64,000 bases of DNA from Polaribacter sp. ALD11 (GTDB lineage: Bacteria; Bacteroidota; Bacteroidia; Flavobacteriales; Flavobacteriaceae), in contig NZ_CP025119.1 in assembly GCF_002831685.1 (NCBI RefSeq), forward strand, positions 779,001 through 843,000, given 5' to 3'. Shown piece by piece: positions 8,779 through 17,862 of this stretch. Each line of letters starts with the position of its first letter. Position 1 is the first letter of the stretch. A program made the translations under genes and the position numbers. The notes beneath the pieces are model-generated. The model was given only the letters and a program-made list of their open reading frames with translations, was not told the DNA's origin and ran no database searches.

Positions 8779-9855
8779 ATGCTTTTGAAATTCAGAATTT
8801 TACTTTTATTCTTATTTTTTTCATTCTTATTAAACGCACAAGCCTTTAGAAATTACTCTAATGAGTTTTTAAATATTGGTGTAGATGCCGCTGCTTTAGG
8901 AATGAGTAAAGCTGTTGTTGCTACTTCTAATAATGTGAATTCAATTTACTGGAATCCAGCAGGTCTAGTTGGTATAGAAGATTATCAAGGTTCATTAATG
9001 CATGCTTCTTACTTTGCAGGAATTGCAAATTACAATCATGCAGCGTTTGCAATGCCAATAGATAAAGAAAGTGCTTTGGGTATTTCTATAATTCGTTTTG
9101 GCGTAGATGACATTTTAAATACTACAGAATTAATTGACAGCGAAGGGAATATCGATTTTAATAGAATCAGTCTTTTTTCTGCTGCAGATTATGCTTTTAA
9201 CATTGCGTATGCTAGAAATCTTATTTTTAAAGATGTAAAGTTTGGTGTAAACGCTAAAATAGTAAGAAGAACTATTGGTGATTTTGCTTCTTCTTGGGGT
9301 TTCGGGTTTGATGCAGGTATTCAATTTGAAAGAAATGCTTGGAAATTCGGATTAATGGTAAGAGATATTACCACAACTTTTAATAGTTGGGCAATAAATA
9401 AGGTTGAATTTGATAAAATTAAAGATGCAATTCCTGGCCAAAATCAAGAATTGCCAGAAACTACAGAAATTACAAAGCCAAAATTGCAATTAGGTGTTGC
9501 TAGAGAATTTAGAATTGGTCGTTTTTTTAACTTACTTACAGAAGTCGATTTAAATGTACGGTTTGCTAAAACAAATGATATTTTTTCTTCGGATGCAGGA
9601 AGTGTAGACCCTGCAATTGGTTTTCAATTAGATTATGACAACTTGGTGTATCTAAGAGCTGGTGTTGGTAACTTTCAATATGTAACTCAGTTTAACAATT
9701 CTAAATCACTGTCTTTACAACCTAACTTTGGTGTTGGTTTTAATTACAGAGGAATTCATGTAGATTATGCATTAACAAACATTGGTAGTGTTGGTAATGC
9801 TTTATTTTCTAATATTTTTTCAATTACGTTCGATTATACTTTTCTTAGACCTTAA
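8779..9855 (+). CDS. PorV/PorQ-family outer membrane beta-barrel protein
   Basis: The 358-residue protein has a clear signal peptide (KFRILLLFLFFSFLLNAQA) and then a chain of amphipathic beta strands ending in FTFDYTFLRP, as expected of an outer membrane barrel. The mature N-terminus EFLNIGVDAAALGMSKAVVA, followed by SIYWNPAGL, is the hallmark of the PorV/PorQ (UPF0164-like) family; PorV and PorQ serve the type IX secretion system. I cannot say whether this is PorV, PorQ or another paralogue. It is followed after 5 bases by lnb, so the two are probably co-transcribed. Confidence 0.8.
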   Translation: MLLKFRILLLFLFFSFLLNAQAFRNYSNEFLNIGVDAAALGMSKAVVATSNNVNSIYWNPAGLVGIEDYQGSLMHASYFAGIANYNHAAFAMPIDKESALGISIIRFGVDDILNTTELIDSEGNIDFNRISLFSAADYAFNIAYARNLIFKDVKFGVNAKIVRRTIGDFASSWGFGFDAGIQFERNAWKFGLMVRDITTTFNSWAINKVEFDKIKDAIPGQNQELPETTEITKPKLQLGVAREFRIGRFFNLLTEVDLNVRFAKTNDIFSSDAGSVDPAIGFQLDYDNLVYLRAGVGNFQYVTQFNNSKSLSLQPNFGVGFNYRGIHVDYALTNIGSVGNALFSNIFSITFDYTFLRP

Positions 9856-9860
9856 TTATT

Positions 9861-11045
9861 ATGAAGAAAAAATTACTCTTTCTTATATTACTTTGTTCTT
9901 TTTCTATTCAAAAAAACAAAGCGCAAGTACATCTTTCTGTTAACTCAGAAATTTCGATTGTTACTGCGGGTCCTGGTGAAGAATTATATGAAAAATTTGG
10001 GCATTCTGCAATCAGAATTAAAGATCCTATTTTAAACTTAGATCTTATTTATAACTATGGAGTTTTTGATTTTGAAGCACCTAATTTCTTATTGAATTTT
10101 GCACAAGGAAAAATGTATTATTTACTTGCCAAGTACGATTTTAAATACTTTTTAGCGAGTTATAAAAAAGATAAACGTTGGTTAAAACAACAAGTTTTAA
10201 ATTTGAATCAAGATGAGAAACAACAATTTTTTGTTTATTTAGAAAACAATGCATTAGAAGAAAATGCAACGTATTTATATGATCCTTTTTTTGATAATTG
10301 TGCTTCTAAACTTAGAGATATTACTCAGACAATTTTAAATGAAAATGTCCTTTTAAATTCTAATAAAATTGAAAATAATAAAACATTAAGAGGTTTAATG
10401 AACCAAGAAATCTATTGGAATACTTGGGGTAATTTCGGAATTAATTTAATTGCAGGAACTATTTTAGATACAAAAAGGAATCAATTAGCATATACCTATT
10501 TACCAGATTATCTTTATGAAACCTTTAAAAATGGAAAAATTAAAAGCACTGATAAATTAATAAATTTGGTAAAAAGAGAAGATATTTTATTAAATTTTGA
10601 TGAAATTGGTAATTCTTCAAGCTTCTTTAGTCCTTTAACAATTTTTATGTTGTTTTTATTAATTGTAATTTTTATTACTTATAAAGATGTTAAAAATAAA
10701 AGGAGAACTAGATCATTAGATTTTACAATCTTCTTTATTACAGGGCTAGTTGGATTAATTTTAACTTATTTATGGTTCTTTTCTTCACACAAAACTGCAC
10801 CTAATAATTTTAATATCTTATGGGCTTTTTTACCTAACTTATACTTTGCTTTTAAAATATCGAAAAAGAACTCTATAATGTGGCTTCAAAAATATGTTTT
10901 AATTCTCTTGCTGTTTTTAGTTTTAATTTCGTTTTTATGGATATTTGGAATTCAAGTATTTCCTATTGCAGTCATTCCGCTTTTAATTTTACTTTTTATT
11001 CGGTATGTATTTCTCTACAAGTATTTATTGTCCTCTATAAAATAA
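9861..11045 (+). CDS. lnb: Lnb-type (DUF4105) lipoprotein N-acyltransferase
   Basis: This protein belongs to the former DUF4105 family, recently recognised as Lnb, which N-acylates lipoproteins in Bacteroidota that lack Lnt. The 394-residue protein has a signal peptide, a periplasmic papain-like domain with His48 (KFGHSAIRI) and Cys147 (FFDNCASKLRD) as the likely catalytic pair, and four to five transmembrane helices from about residue 250 to the end. The activity is inferred from the family. It follows the PorV/PorQ-family gene by 5 bases. Its last 21 bases overlap the 3' end of the convergent sugar-transferase gene, so no terminator separates them. Confidence 0.8.
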   Translation: MKKKLLFLILLCSFSIQKNKAQVHLSVNSEISIVTAGPGEELYEKFGHSAIRIKDPILNLDLIYNYGVFDFEAPNFLLNFAQGKMYYLLAKYDFKYFLASYKKDKRWLKQQVLNLNQDEKQQFFVYLENNALEENATYLYDPFFDNCASKLRDITQTILNENVLLNSNKIENNKTLRGLMNQEIYWNTWGNFGINLIAGTILDTKRNQLAYTYLPDYLYETFKNGKIKSTDKLINLVKREDILLNFDEIGNSSSFFSPLTIFMLFLLIVIFITYKDVKNKRRTRSLDFTIFFITGLVGLILTYLWFFSSHKTAPNNFNILWAFLPNLYFAFKISKKNSIMWLQKYVLILLLFLVLISFLWIFGIQVFPIAVIPLLILLFIRYVFLYKYLLSSIK

Positions 11046-12404
11046 TACGGTAGTTATGGTCTTAATCAAGATTTTAAAATCTAAAAAAGCATTTCTTTCC
11101 TTAATATAATACAAGTCGTACCTTAACTTTGTCTCTTGCTCTTCAATCGTATTTGCATACGGGTAATTAACTTGTGCCCAACCCGTTAACCCCGGCCTAA
11201 CAACATGTCTAATTGCATAAAAAGGTATCTGACCTTCTAAATCCTTAACAAATTTAGGTCTTTCTGGTCTAGGCCCAATAATACTCATCTCTCCTTTTAG
11301 AATATTAAAAAACTGAGGTACTTCATCTAATCTTGTATTTCTCAAAAATTTACCAAAAGCAGTAACTCTAACATCATTTTTTTGCGCCCAAACGGCTCCA
11401 TTTTCTTCTGCATTTGTAACCATAGAACGAAGCTTAAATATTTTAAATACTTTTCCATTTTGACCTACTCTTTCCTGAGAATAAAATAGTGGCCCTTTAT
11501 TTGCAAATAAATTACCAATTAAGATCAAAGGAGAAATCATCAAAAATAAAATAAGACCAAAGAAAGAAACTATTATATCTACAAGTCTTAAACCAAAGAG
11601 ATAAAACCTGTTACTATTATTCTTGCTAAAATTTATATACTTGTAGAAATTATGTTCTAAATACTCTTTAGGAATTCTAAAGTTCGTTTCTTCATAAAAG
11701 CTTTCATAACTTGTAATGTTTAATCCTTTTTGAAATAAAAATATTAATTCTTTATTAATAGAATTTACTACTTTATCAGATAAGCCCTTTTTTGATACAA
11801 TAATTTCATTAATGGTATTGTCTAGAGAAAATTCAATTAATTTCTCTGTATTTATATCTCTAAATCCATCTATGCCATCAATATTTCTATCTGAAAAATA
11901 AGCTCTTAAACTATGAAAATTATCGCCTTTAATTTGGCTAATCATTTTTTCAATTTTGTCTGATTTTCCAATAAAAATTACGGTTTTAAAAAATTTTGGA
12001 GAAAAAATTACTTGTATATAAATAAATCTCCAAAGTACAATTGGTACAATTAAAATTAAAAAAAGATAGACAATTTGAAGCCTATTACTAGGTAAAACAG
12101 GAGTGAAAAAAGGGGTGAAAATATAAAAAACTGTAGTTACAAAAGCCGTTATTACAATGCTTCTTACGACTAAGTATCTGTTGTTTGAAATATTTAAATT
12201 GAATAGCTGAAATATTTCACCAAAAATTAAATAGTAAAAAATCAATAAAAATATCCATCCAAAAACATGGTCATTTTCAAAATTAAAATAATTAAATTCT
12301 AATAGTTCAAAAGACATAAACAAACTGGTCATTATAACCAGTACATCTATGATTCTAAGAAGAATTTTTCTTTCAGAAATATTAAAGTATTTTTTTTGAA
12401 GCAT
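11025..12404 (-). CDS. Polyprenyl glycosylphosphotransferase (WcaJ/WbaP-like initiating enzyme)
   Basis: The enzyme loads the first sugar-1-phosphate onto undecaprenyl phosphate, starting a surface polysaccharide repeat unit. The 459-residue protein has four N-terminal transmembrane helices, a central CoA_binding_3-like Rossmann region (FIGKSDKIEKM), a re-entrant hydrophobic segment (about residues 270-295) and a C-terminal catalytic domain. The catalytic domain carries FKLRSMVTNAE, RNTRLDEVPQFFNILKGEMS, IGPRPERP and RPGLTGWAQVN, the bacterial sugar transferase signature. The sugar is not known. It is the last gene of the minus-strand polysaccharide operon, and its start overlaps the previous gene by one base (TAATG). 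Confidence 0.92.
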   Translation of the reverse strand: MLQKKYFNISERKILLRIIDVLVIMTSLFMSFELLEFNYFNFENDHVFGWIFLLIFYYLIFGEIFQLFNLNISNNRYLVVRSIVITAFVTTVFYIFTPFFTPVLPSNRLQIVYLFLILIVPIVLWRFIYIQVIFSPKFFKTVIFIGKSDKIEKMISQIKGDNFHSLRAYFSDRNIDGIDGFRDINTEKLIEFSLDNTINEIIVSKKGLSDKVVNSINKELIFLFQKGLNITSYESFYEETNFRIPKEYLEHNFYKYINFSKNNSNRFYLFGLRLVDIIVSFFGLILFLMISPLILIGNLFANKGPLFYSQERVGQNGKVFKIFKLRSMVTNAEENGAVWAQKNDVRVTAFGKFLRNTRLDEVPQFFNILKGEMSIIGPRPERPKFVKDLEGQIPFYAIRHVVRPGLTGWAQVNYPYANTIEEQETKLRYDLYYIKERNAFLDFKILIKTITTVLFYRGQ

Positions 12405-13144
12405 TAAAATATCTTATTTAAGATGTTTGACGTTACATAAAATAAAGATTCAAAATAAGATAATTTTTCTACTTTTTTATATAAAATCCAATTCCATTTT
12501 AGCATTTCCATTTTATTGTTAGATATAGAGTTACTTCTAACTCTATAAAAGGCTAAAACTTCTTGGAAACCGTATGCCATTTTTTCTTTTTTTAGAATTT
12601 TAAGCCACAGTGCATAATCTTGTCTTTTTCTAATTTCAGGCATATATATCTTACCTAAATTAGCACTATTATACATGGCTGTTAGACACCCTATTTTATT
12701 TGAATACAACATTTGCTTGTAATTTAACTCTGGCTTACAAAAAACAGTTTTCTTTGGTGCTACATCATTTTCACTAATAATATTATAAGAAGTGTACGTT
12801 AGATTGTAATTATTATGAACCATAAAAGCGAGTTGCTTTTCTAACTTTTTTGGCAACCATAAATCATCACTATCTAAAAAAGCAATAAAATTACCGTTAG
12901 CTTCTTTAATGGCTTTGTTTCGAGCTACAGCTGCTCCGGAATTCTCACTTAATTTTAAAAATTTTATCCTTTTATCAATTTTAGAATATTCCTCAATAAT
13001 GTCTAAGCTCTTATCTGTAGAACAATCGTCTACAATTATAAGTTCCCAGTTTTTGTAGGTTTGAGCTCTTATACTTTGTAGCGTTTGCGCTATAAATTTT
13101 TCTGAGTTATAATTTGGAGTAATTATTGAGACTAAACTATCCAT
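12404..13144 (-). CDS. GT2 family glycosyltransferase
   Basis: The 246-residue GT-A fold transferase opens with VSIITPNYNSEKFIAQTLQS and has the nucleotide-binding IIVDDCSTD and the metal-binding DSDDLW. The next region, RKRQDYALWLKIL, matches the acceptor-side ED/QDY motif of capsular GT2 enzymes. It would transfer one sugar from a nucleotide donor at the cytoplasmic face; linkage and sugar are unknown. It overlaps the upstream CapK-like gene by 8 bases and the downstream sugar-transferase gene by one. Confidence 0.88.
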   Translation of the reverse strand: MDSLVSIITPNYNSEKFIAQTLQSIRAQTYKNWELIIVDDCSTDKSLDIIEEYSKIDKRIKFLKLSENSGAAVARNKAIKEANGNFIAFLDSDDLWLPKKLEKQLAFMVHNNYNLTYTSYNIISENDVAPKKTVFCKPELNYKQMLYSNKIGCLTAMYNSANLGKIYMPEIRKRQDYALWLKILKKEKMAYGFQEVLAFYRVRSNSISNNKMEMLKWNWILYKKVEKLSYFESLFYVTSNILNKIF

Positions 13145-14423
13145 TTATTTTAGAAATAAAATTTTTAAGTTTGTTTTTTTTATGAGTATTAAAAGTCGTG
13201 TTCTTTTTTATAATATAACTAATATCTTTCTTAAAATATTTTTCTATTTCACCAACCAATTTACTTTCTTCTGAAAAGTTAATATTTTGTTCAATCAAAA
13301 AAATCAATTCTCCTTTTTCTTCTTGAATTACTTGATAATTTAATTGAAGATTAAAGTTTTTAGAGAGGTTTTTAAAAACATAATATAGATATAAACTCGG
13401 ATACGTTTTGTTAAAACCGTAAATATTTTCTCCTATTCGGCCGGTAACTTCCTCTAAAACCTGATGCTTTAATCCACATTTACACTTTTCTCCACTTAAA
13501 TCTAACTTAATATAATCTCCTAATCTGTAGCGAATAATAGGAAAAGAATGCATTTGAAGATTGGTTACTACTATTTCATTGTCAATTTCCTCTACAAGTA
13601 CACCTTCCATGTTTATGTGCATATGGCCAAAAGGGCATTCGAAAGCTATAATTCCAGATTCCGTAGCTCCGTATTCACTTATAATCTTAGAGCCAAAAGC
13701 TTTTATGACTTCTTTCTGGTAGCTATCTAATATTTTTTCTGAAGTACCTTTCACCATCTTAATTTTAGAAGGTTTAGATATTTTTTTAGCATTAATTAAA
13801 ACTGCTGTTTGATAAATCATTGAAGAATACCCATGAACATAACTCGCCTTTTTCAACTTAATTATAAATTTTTTAAGTTGATTTTCATCAAAACTAAAAA
13901 CCCTAAATCTGTTTTGAATTTTATCTAACAAATTATTTTTACATTTCTTTAAGAAAGAAAAATTTGATCCCCAAAAATAGCCATTTCTTTCCCAAGAATT
14001 TACATTGTACCAAGAATACCCTCTTTTTATAGCTGCTCTATTAAAAGAATCAGCAGCTTCTTCTCTATTAAAAACTAAAGTTTTACCGCTAGAACCAGAG
14101 GTTCTTGCCACAAATTGTTTTTTAAAGTTAAGATTTGTATGTACATCAGACCTATATTTAAAAAGTTCTTCTTTTGTAGTAATGGGTATTTTTTTTAATT
14201 CTGATAAAGAATTAAATTCAGACACATTTATATCTTTTAATTTCTCTTTGTAAAAGGGGGAATTATTAATTGCTATTTTTAATAATTCTTTCAGTTTTTG
14301 AAGTTGGTATTTTTCTAATTCATCTAAACTCCATTTTTCAGAAACCTTAAGAAAAAAATATTTTTCCTTTAATGAAGGATTTCTTAGCCTTTCACCAATT
14401 TTATAAATAATCCTATAAATCAT
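13137..14423 (-). CDS. CapK/PaaK-like adenylate-forming protein
   Basis: The 428-residue protein belongs to the phenylacetate-CoA ligase (PaaK) / CapK / coenzyme F390 synthetase group. It has the AMP/phosphate loop ARTSGSSGKTLVF, SEYGATESG (A5 motif) and RYRLGDYIKL (A8-like), and a short zinc-like cluster (FECPFGHMH and KCKCGLKH). Members occur often in capsule and O-antigen loci, where they may activate an acyl or amino-acid decoration; that is inference. I chose the ATG at 14423, which overlaps the previous stop as TAATG, a junction repeated in this operon. The longer reading would start at a TTG at 14444. Confidence 0.82.
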   Translation of the reverse strand: MIYRIIYKIGERLRNPSLKEKYFFLKVSEKWSLDELEKYQLQKLKELLKIAINNSPFYKEKLKDINVSEFNSLSELKKIPITTKEELFKYRSDVHTNLNFKKQFVARTSGSSGKTLVFNREEAADSFNRAAIKRGYSWYNVNSWERNGYFWGSNFSFLKKCKNNLLDKIQNRFRVFSFDENQLKKFIIKLKKASYVHGYSSMIYQTAVLINAKKISKPSKIKMVKGTSEKILDSYQKEVIKAFGSKIISEYGATESGIIAFECPFGHMHINMEGVLVEEIDNEIVVTNLQMHSFPIIRYRLGDYIKLDLSGEKCKCGLKHQVLEEVTGRIGENIYGFNKTYPSLYLYYVFKNLSKNFNLQLNYQVIQEEKGELIFLIEQNINFSEESKLVGEIEKYFKKDISYIIKKNTTFNTHKKNKLKNFISKING

Positions 14424-15424
14424 TAGTTTAAGATTTTTAACCAATCAGTTCTTAGATGCTCCCAACCAAATTTTTCAACTTTTTTTCTTGCATTTATAGT
14501 AATGTTTTTATGATTTCCGTCGATTAAGGAAATTACACACGTAACCATTTTTTCAACATCATTTTTAGCTACTAATAAACCATCTTCCTTATTTTCAATT
14601 AAATAAGGAATACCTCCAACGCTTGTTGAAATTACAGGCAAACCCAATGCCATAGCTTCTATTACGCTTACAGGAGTATTATCTAGATTAGTTGTATTAA
14701 TAAAAATATCATATTCTTCTGCTTTTTTATGCCACTCTTTTTTTGAAAGAAAACCAGTAATTTCAATATTGTTTAATAAATTATACTTTAAAACGAGCTC
14801 TTCTGCTTTTTTTAACGAACCATCCTTATCAGGACCAATCATACATAATTTAGCTTCGGGATAAATTTTCACTAATTTCCTTAAAACTTCAATTGCCATT
14901 AAAGGATTGTAAACTTTATCAAAAGCTCTTACATAAAGTAGTTTCGGCGCTATCTTTTCTCTTTTAATAAAACTATAGTTTTCGATTTCTAAAGTATTCG
15001 ATATTTTTTGTACTAAATATCCTTTTTTCTCAAACTCGTATTTTAAATACTCAGAAGGTGAAATATTTATATAAGAATTTTTAAAGATGAGTTTAGACAT
15101 TTTAGGGGATTTTTCTAACCTATACGGCAAGTTTCCTCCGTGTAAAATAGAAATGTATTTCAGTTTAAAAAATCGTGCTAATTGAGAACAAAAAAAAGCA
15201 TAATAAAAGTTTGAAGTACTATAGGTATCTATTAACACATAATCCACCTTTTTCCTTAAATTAAGAATACAAAAACACATATCGAGTAATCTCAAAAACT
15301 TATTTACCTTATTTGATGATTTATACATTTTAAACCCTTCTTTGCTTAAAAAGGAACTTAAAATTTTTAAGGTAGTAGGGTTTTTTGTGTGATTATTACC
15401 AATATAAAGAATTTGTTTATACAT
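14423..15424 (-). CDS. GT4 family glycosyltransferase
   Basis: This 333-residue GT-B transferase has an N-terminal Rossmann half (KQILYIGNNHTKNPTTLKI) and a C-terminal Glycos_transf_1 half. The latter includes LLYVRAFDKVYNP, KLCMIGPDKDGS and the donor-binding EX7E region NTTNLDNTPVSVIEAMALG. The nucleotide-sugar donor and linkage are unknown. I use the ATG at 15424, which leaves an 8-base overlap with the polymerase gene, rather than an upstream in-frame TTG at 15445. Role: adds a sugar to the growing lipid-linked glycan. Confidence 0.87.
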   Translation of the reverse strand: MYKQILYIGNNHTKNPTTLKILSSFLSKEGFKMYKSSNKVNKFLRLLDMCFCILNLRKKVDYVLIDTYSTSNFYYAFFCSQLARFFKLKYISILHGGNLPYRLEKSPKMSKLIFKNSYINISPSEYLKYEFEKKGYLVQKISNTLEIENYSFIKREKIAPKLLYVRAFDKVYNPLMAIEVLRKLVKIYPEAKLCMIGPDKDGSLKKAEELVLKYNLLNNIEITGFLSKKEWHKKAEEYDIFINTTNLDNTPVSVIEAMALGLPVISTSVGGIPYLIENKEDGLLVAKNDVEKMVTCVISLIDGNHKNITINARKKVEKFGWEHLRTDWLKILN

Positions 15425-16784
15425 TATCTTGACTGTTAATCTCAATTATATCTTCTAACTCTTCTTCATTTGTATTTGTTATATTTAATAGACTAAGTGC
15501 ATAAATAAAACCGGGGAGTGCAATTCTCATTGCAGAATGATTAATTGTTAAAAACCATAATATATAAAAGGATGCGATAAATGCTTTTTGATAATTATTT
15601 CCTCGAAAAAAGTTAAAAAGAGGAACTGTTAAAAGTAATATTAAAAGAAAAAAGCCAATATAGCCATGCTCTTCCAATAATCGCCCTACCTCGTTATGTG
15701 ATGCTCCCGTTATTCCTTCTCCTTTATTTAGTCTTTCATACTTTCCATTTCCAACTCCAATACCTAATGGGTTTTGTAAAAAATTTTCTAGTTGAATTTG
15801 AAATATGTCAATTCTTCCTGTTGTAATGTCTTTCTGAACACCAATTGCATTTTTTCCTGTATACCTATTATTTAACATTCCATTTGTAATATCTAGTGTG
15901 TATAGCCAAATTGATAAAATAAAGACTAATGAAACAATAGAATATCTTAACAAGACAGCAAATCCAATCCTTTTATGTAATAAATAAAAGAAAAGAAATG
16001 CCATTAAGGTAATTACAGCAGTTAAAATACCTCCTCTTGAAAAAGTTAAAAGACCTCTGTAAGAAAAATAAATTAAAAAAATAGCATCTAAGAATAGATA
16101 ACCAGATAGTTTTTTTTTAGATAACAAATAAACCGTTAATATAAACATACCTAAACCAATTGCTGTTGCTACTTGATTAGGTCCAAAATCACCAGAAGTC
16201 TCAAAATTAGCTTCACCTCCAAAAACGATTTCACTTAAATCTGGAGTTCTAAGATAGAGATAAATAATCATAGAAAAAATAGGCAGCAGCATAAAAAAAA
16301 GCATATCCATTAACTTTTCTAAAGTAATTTTTCTGCTGTAGCAATAAAAAGCAGTAACTCCTAGAACAATTGGCCCACTTAAATTAAATAGAATATTTTT
16401 CCTTAAAGACTCACCTTCAGGAACTTGAGTAAACACAATTCCAAGTAATAATAATAGAATATAAAAAACATAGTGTACGGAAAATGATTGTTTAAACCTT
16501 CCCAAAACAATTCCCATAATTAAAAATAATATTACAGCATATTTACCTGTTTCATATAAGACAAAGCCTCCTGTCATTCTAATAAAAACCTCAGCACCTA
16601 CGAGGTATGCAGCAAAAAATAAAGCTTCTTCATTTTCATTATTTGTCTGAAAAATAATAAAAATAGGTAGTACAATAGATATTAAACCAAATAGAGTTGG
16701 AAATATACTTAGAGTGCCTAAGTAACCAAAAACTAAATGAATAATAATAAATAACAGTTTATTTTGTAATATTTTTTCTATCAA
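15417..16784 (-). CDS. Wzy-like O-antigen polymerase / ligase-family membrane protein
   Basis: The 455-residue polytopic protein has about eleven to twelve hydrophobic helices and one large periplasmic loop (about residues 305-360). That loop contains YTGKNAIGV, GRIDIFQIQ, NPLGIGVGNG and ITGASHNEVGRLLEEHG, the Wzy_C (O-antigen ligase/polymerase, PF04932-type) signature with the conserved H near E-HG. Wzy proteins polymerise lipid-linked repeats on the periplasmic face; ligases attach them to lipid A core. The sequence alone does not separate these. The start appears to be a TTG at 16784, directly after the upstream gene's stop. Confidence 0.83.
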   Translation of the reverse strand: MIEKILQNKLLFIIIHLVFGYLGTLSIFPTLFGLISIVLPIFIIFQTNNENEEALFFAAYLVGAEVFIRMTGGFVLYETGKYAVILFLIMGIVLGRFKQSFSVHYVFYILLLLLGIVFTQVPEGESLRKNILFNLSGPIVLGVTAFYCYSRKITLEKLMDMLFFMLLPIFSMIIYLYLRTPDLSEIVFGGEANFETSGDFGPNQVATAIGLGMFILTVYLLSKKKLSGYLFLDAIFLIYFSYRGLLTFSRGGILTAVITLMAFLFFYLLHKRIGFAVLLRYSIVSLVFILSIWLYTLDITNGMLNNRYTGKNAIGVQKDITTGRIDIFQIQLENFLQNPLGIGVGNGKYERLNKGEGITGASHNEVGRLLEEHGYIGFFLLILLLTVPLFNFFRGNNYQKAFIASFYILWFLTINHSAMRIALPGFIYALSLLNITNTNEEELEDIIEINSQDNV

Positions 16785-16785
16785 A

Positions 16786-17862
16786 TTAGAGTGTATAAAT
16801 TTTTAACAATTGATTCATAAAACTTTCTTTAGAATATTTTTCTAAGATGTTCTTATAATGCTGTTTACCAAATAAGATTCTTTTTTCTTCAGAATTAGCC
16901 AATTCATGAAGTGCTTCCTCTAACTCTAAATTATTATTAGGAGTTACTACAATTCCAGATTTGTTATTCTCTACAACTTTAGCACATTCACCAACATTTG
17001 TTACAACTACCGGTAATTTAGCCAAACCATATTCTAATAATGCTAAGGGTAACCCTTCAGATTTAGACGGTAAAACAGCAATATCACTTTGTTTTAAAAT
17101 ATTTTTAATATCCAAACAAGAACCGTAAACAAAAATATGCTTTTCTAATTTTAGTTCTTTTATTAATAGAACTATTTTTTTAGAGTATGCTGTATTGTTT
17201 ATTTGTCCTACTAAATGTAAGGTCCAATTAGAATTTCGTTTTAAAAATGATGCATAAGCATTTATTAAGTTTTCATGATCTTTTTGTGCTCTAAATGCAG
17301 CAAGATGAACTATTTTTTTAGTATTATTTCCTCGTAAAAGTGTTTTTTCTTCAAAATTATTAAAGATTGCAAAATTATTTAAAAAGAATAAGTTTTTACA
17401 AAATAAATTATTCTTTGCCCAGGTTTTTAAATCCGCATTTACAGAAATAATAGCATTAAAAAAAAGGGAGCTAATTTTTAATGCAGTAACAGGTCTTTTT
17501 GCTAAACTATCACTTTTACCATAATGGTCATGCCAAACTATTTTTAATTTCCAATATATAATTTTTGTACAAAAAGCAAAAAAGAAAGACGTAGCATGCG
17601 CATGAATAATACTAATATTATTTACTTTAATATATTTTTTTAAACTAATTAAAGCCTTAATGTCTATTGCTTTTTTTCTATTTAAAAATAAATAGCCAAC
17701 ACTAGCGTTAATATTTTTAATTAAACTACCTTCTTTTCTAGTGGCACAAAGGTGAGAGTTCATACCATTTTCAGATAAGGAGTTAGCGATGTTAACTGCC
17801 AAAACCTCTGCTCCTCCAGTATTTAGAGAGTCAATTATTTGTATTACCCCAAGTTTACTCAT
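16786..17862 (-). CDS. GT4 family glycosyltransferase
   Basis: The 358-residue GT-B transferase has the N-terminal acceptor-side loop IIDSLNTGGAEVLAVNIAN, typical of GT4 enzymes of the WcaL/CapM type. The HAHATSFFFAF segment follows, then the C-terminal donor domain with VHLAAFRAQKDHENL and the EX7E motif SEGLPLALLEYGLAKLPVV. The sugar is not known. It overlaps the next upstream gene by 8 bases and is followed one base after its stop by the polymerase gene. Confidence 0.88.
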   Translation of the reverse strand: MSKLGVIQIIDSLNTGGAEVLAVNIANSLSENGMNSHLCATRKEGSLIKNINASVGYLFLNRKKAIDIKALISLKKYIKVNNISIIHAHATSFFFAFCTKIIYWKLKIVWHDHYGKSDSLAKRPVTALKISSLFFNAIISVNADLKTWAKNNLFCKNLFFLNNFAIFNNFEEKTLLRGNNTKKIVHLAAFRAQKDHENLINAYASFLKRNSNWTLHLVGQINNTAYSKKIVLLIKELKLEKHIFVYGSCLDIKNILKQSDIAVLPSKSEGLPLALLEYGLAKLPVVVTNVGECAKVVENNKSGIVVTPNNNLELEEALHELANSEEKRILFGKQHYKNILEKYSKESFMNQLLKIYTL

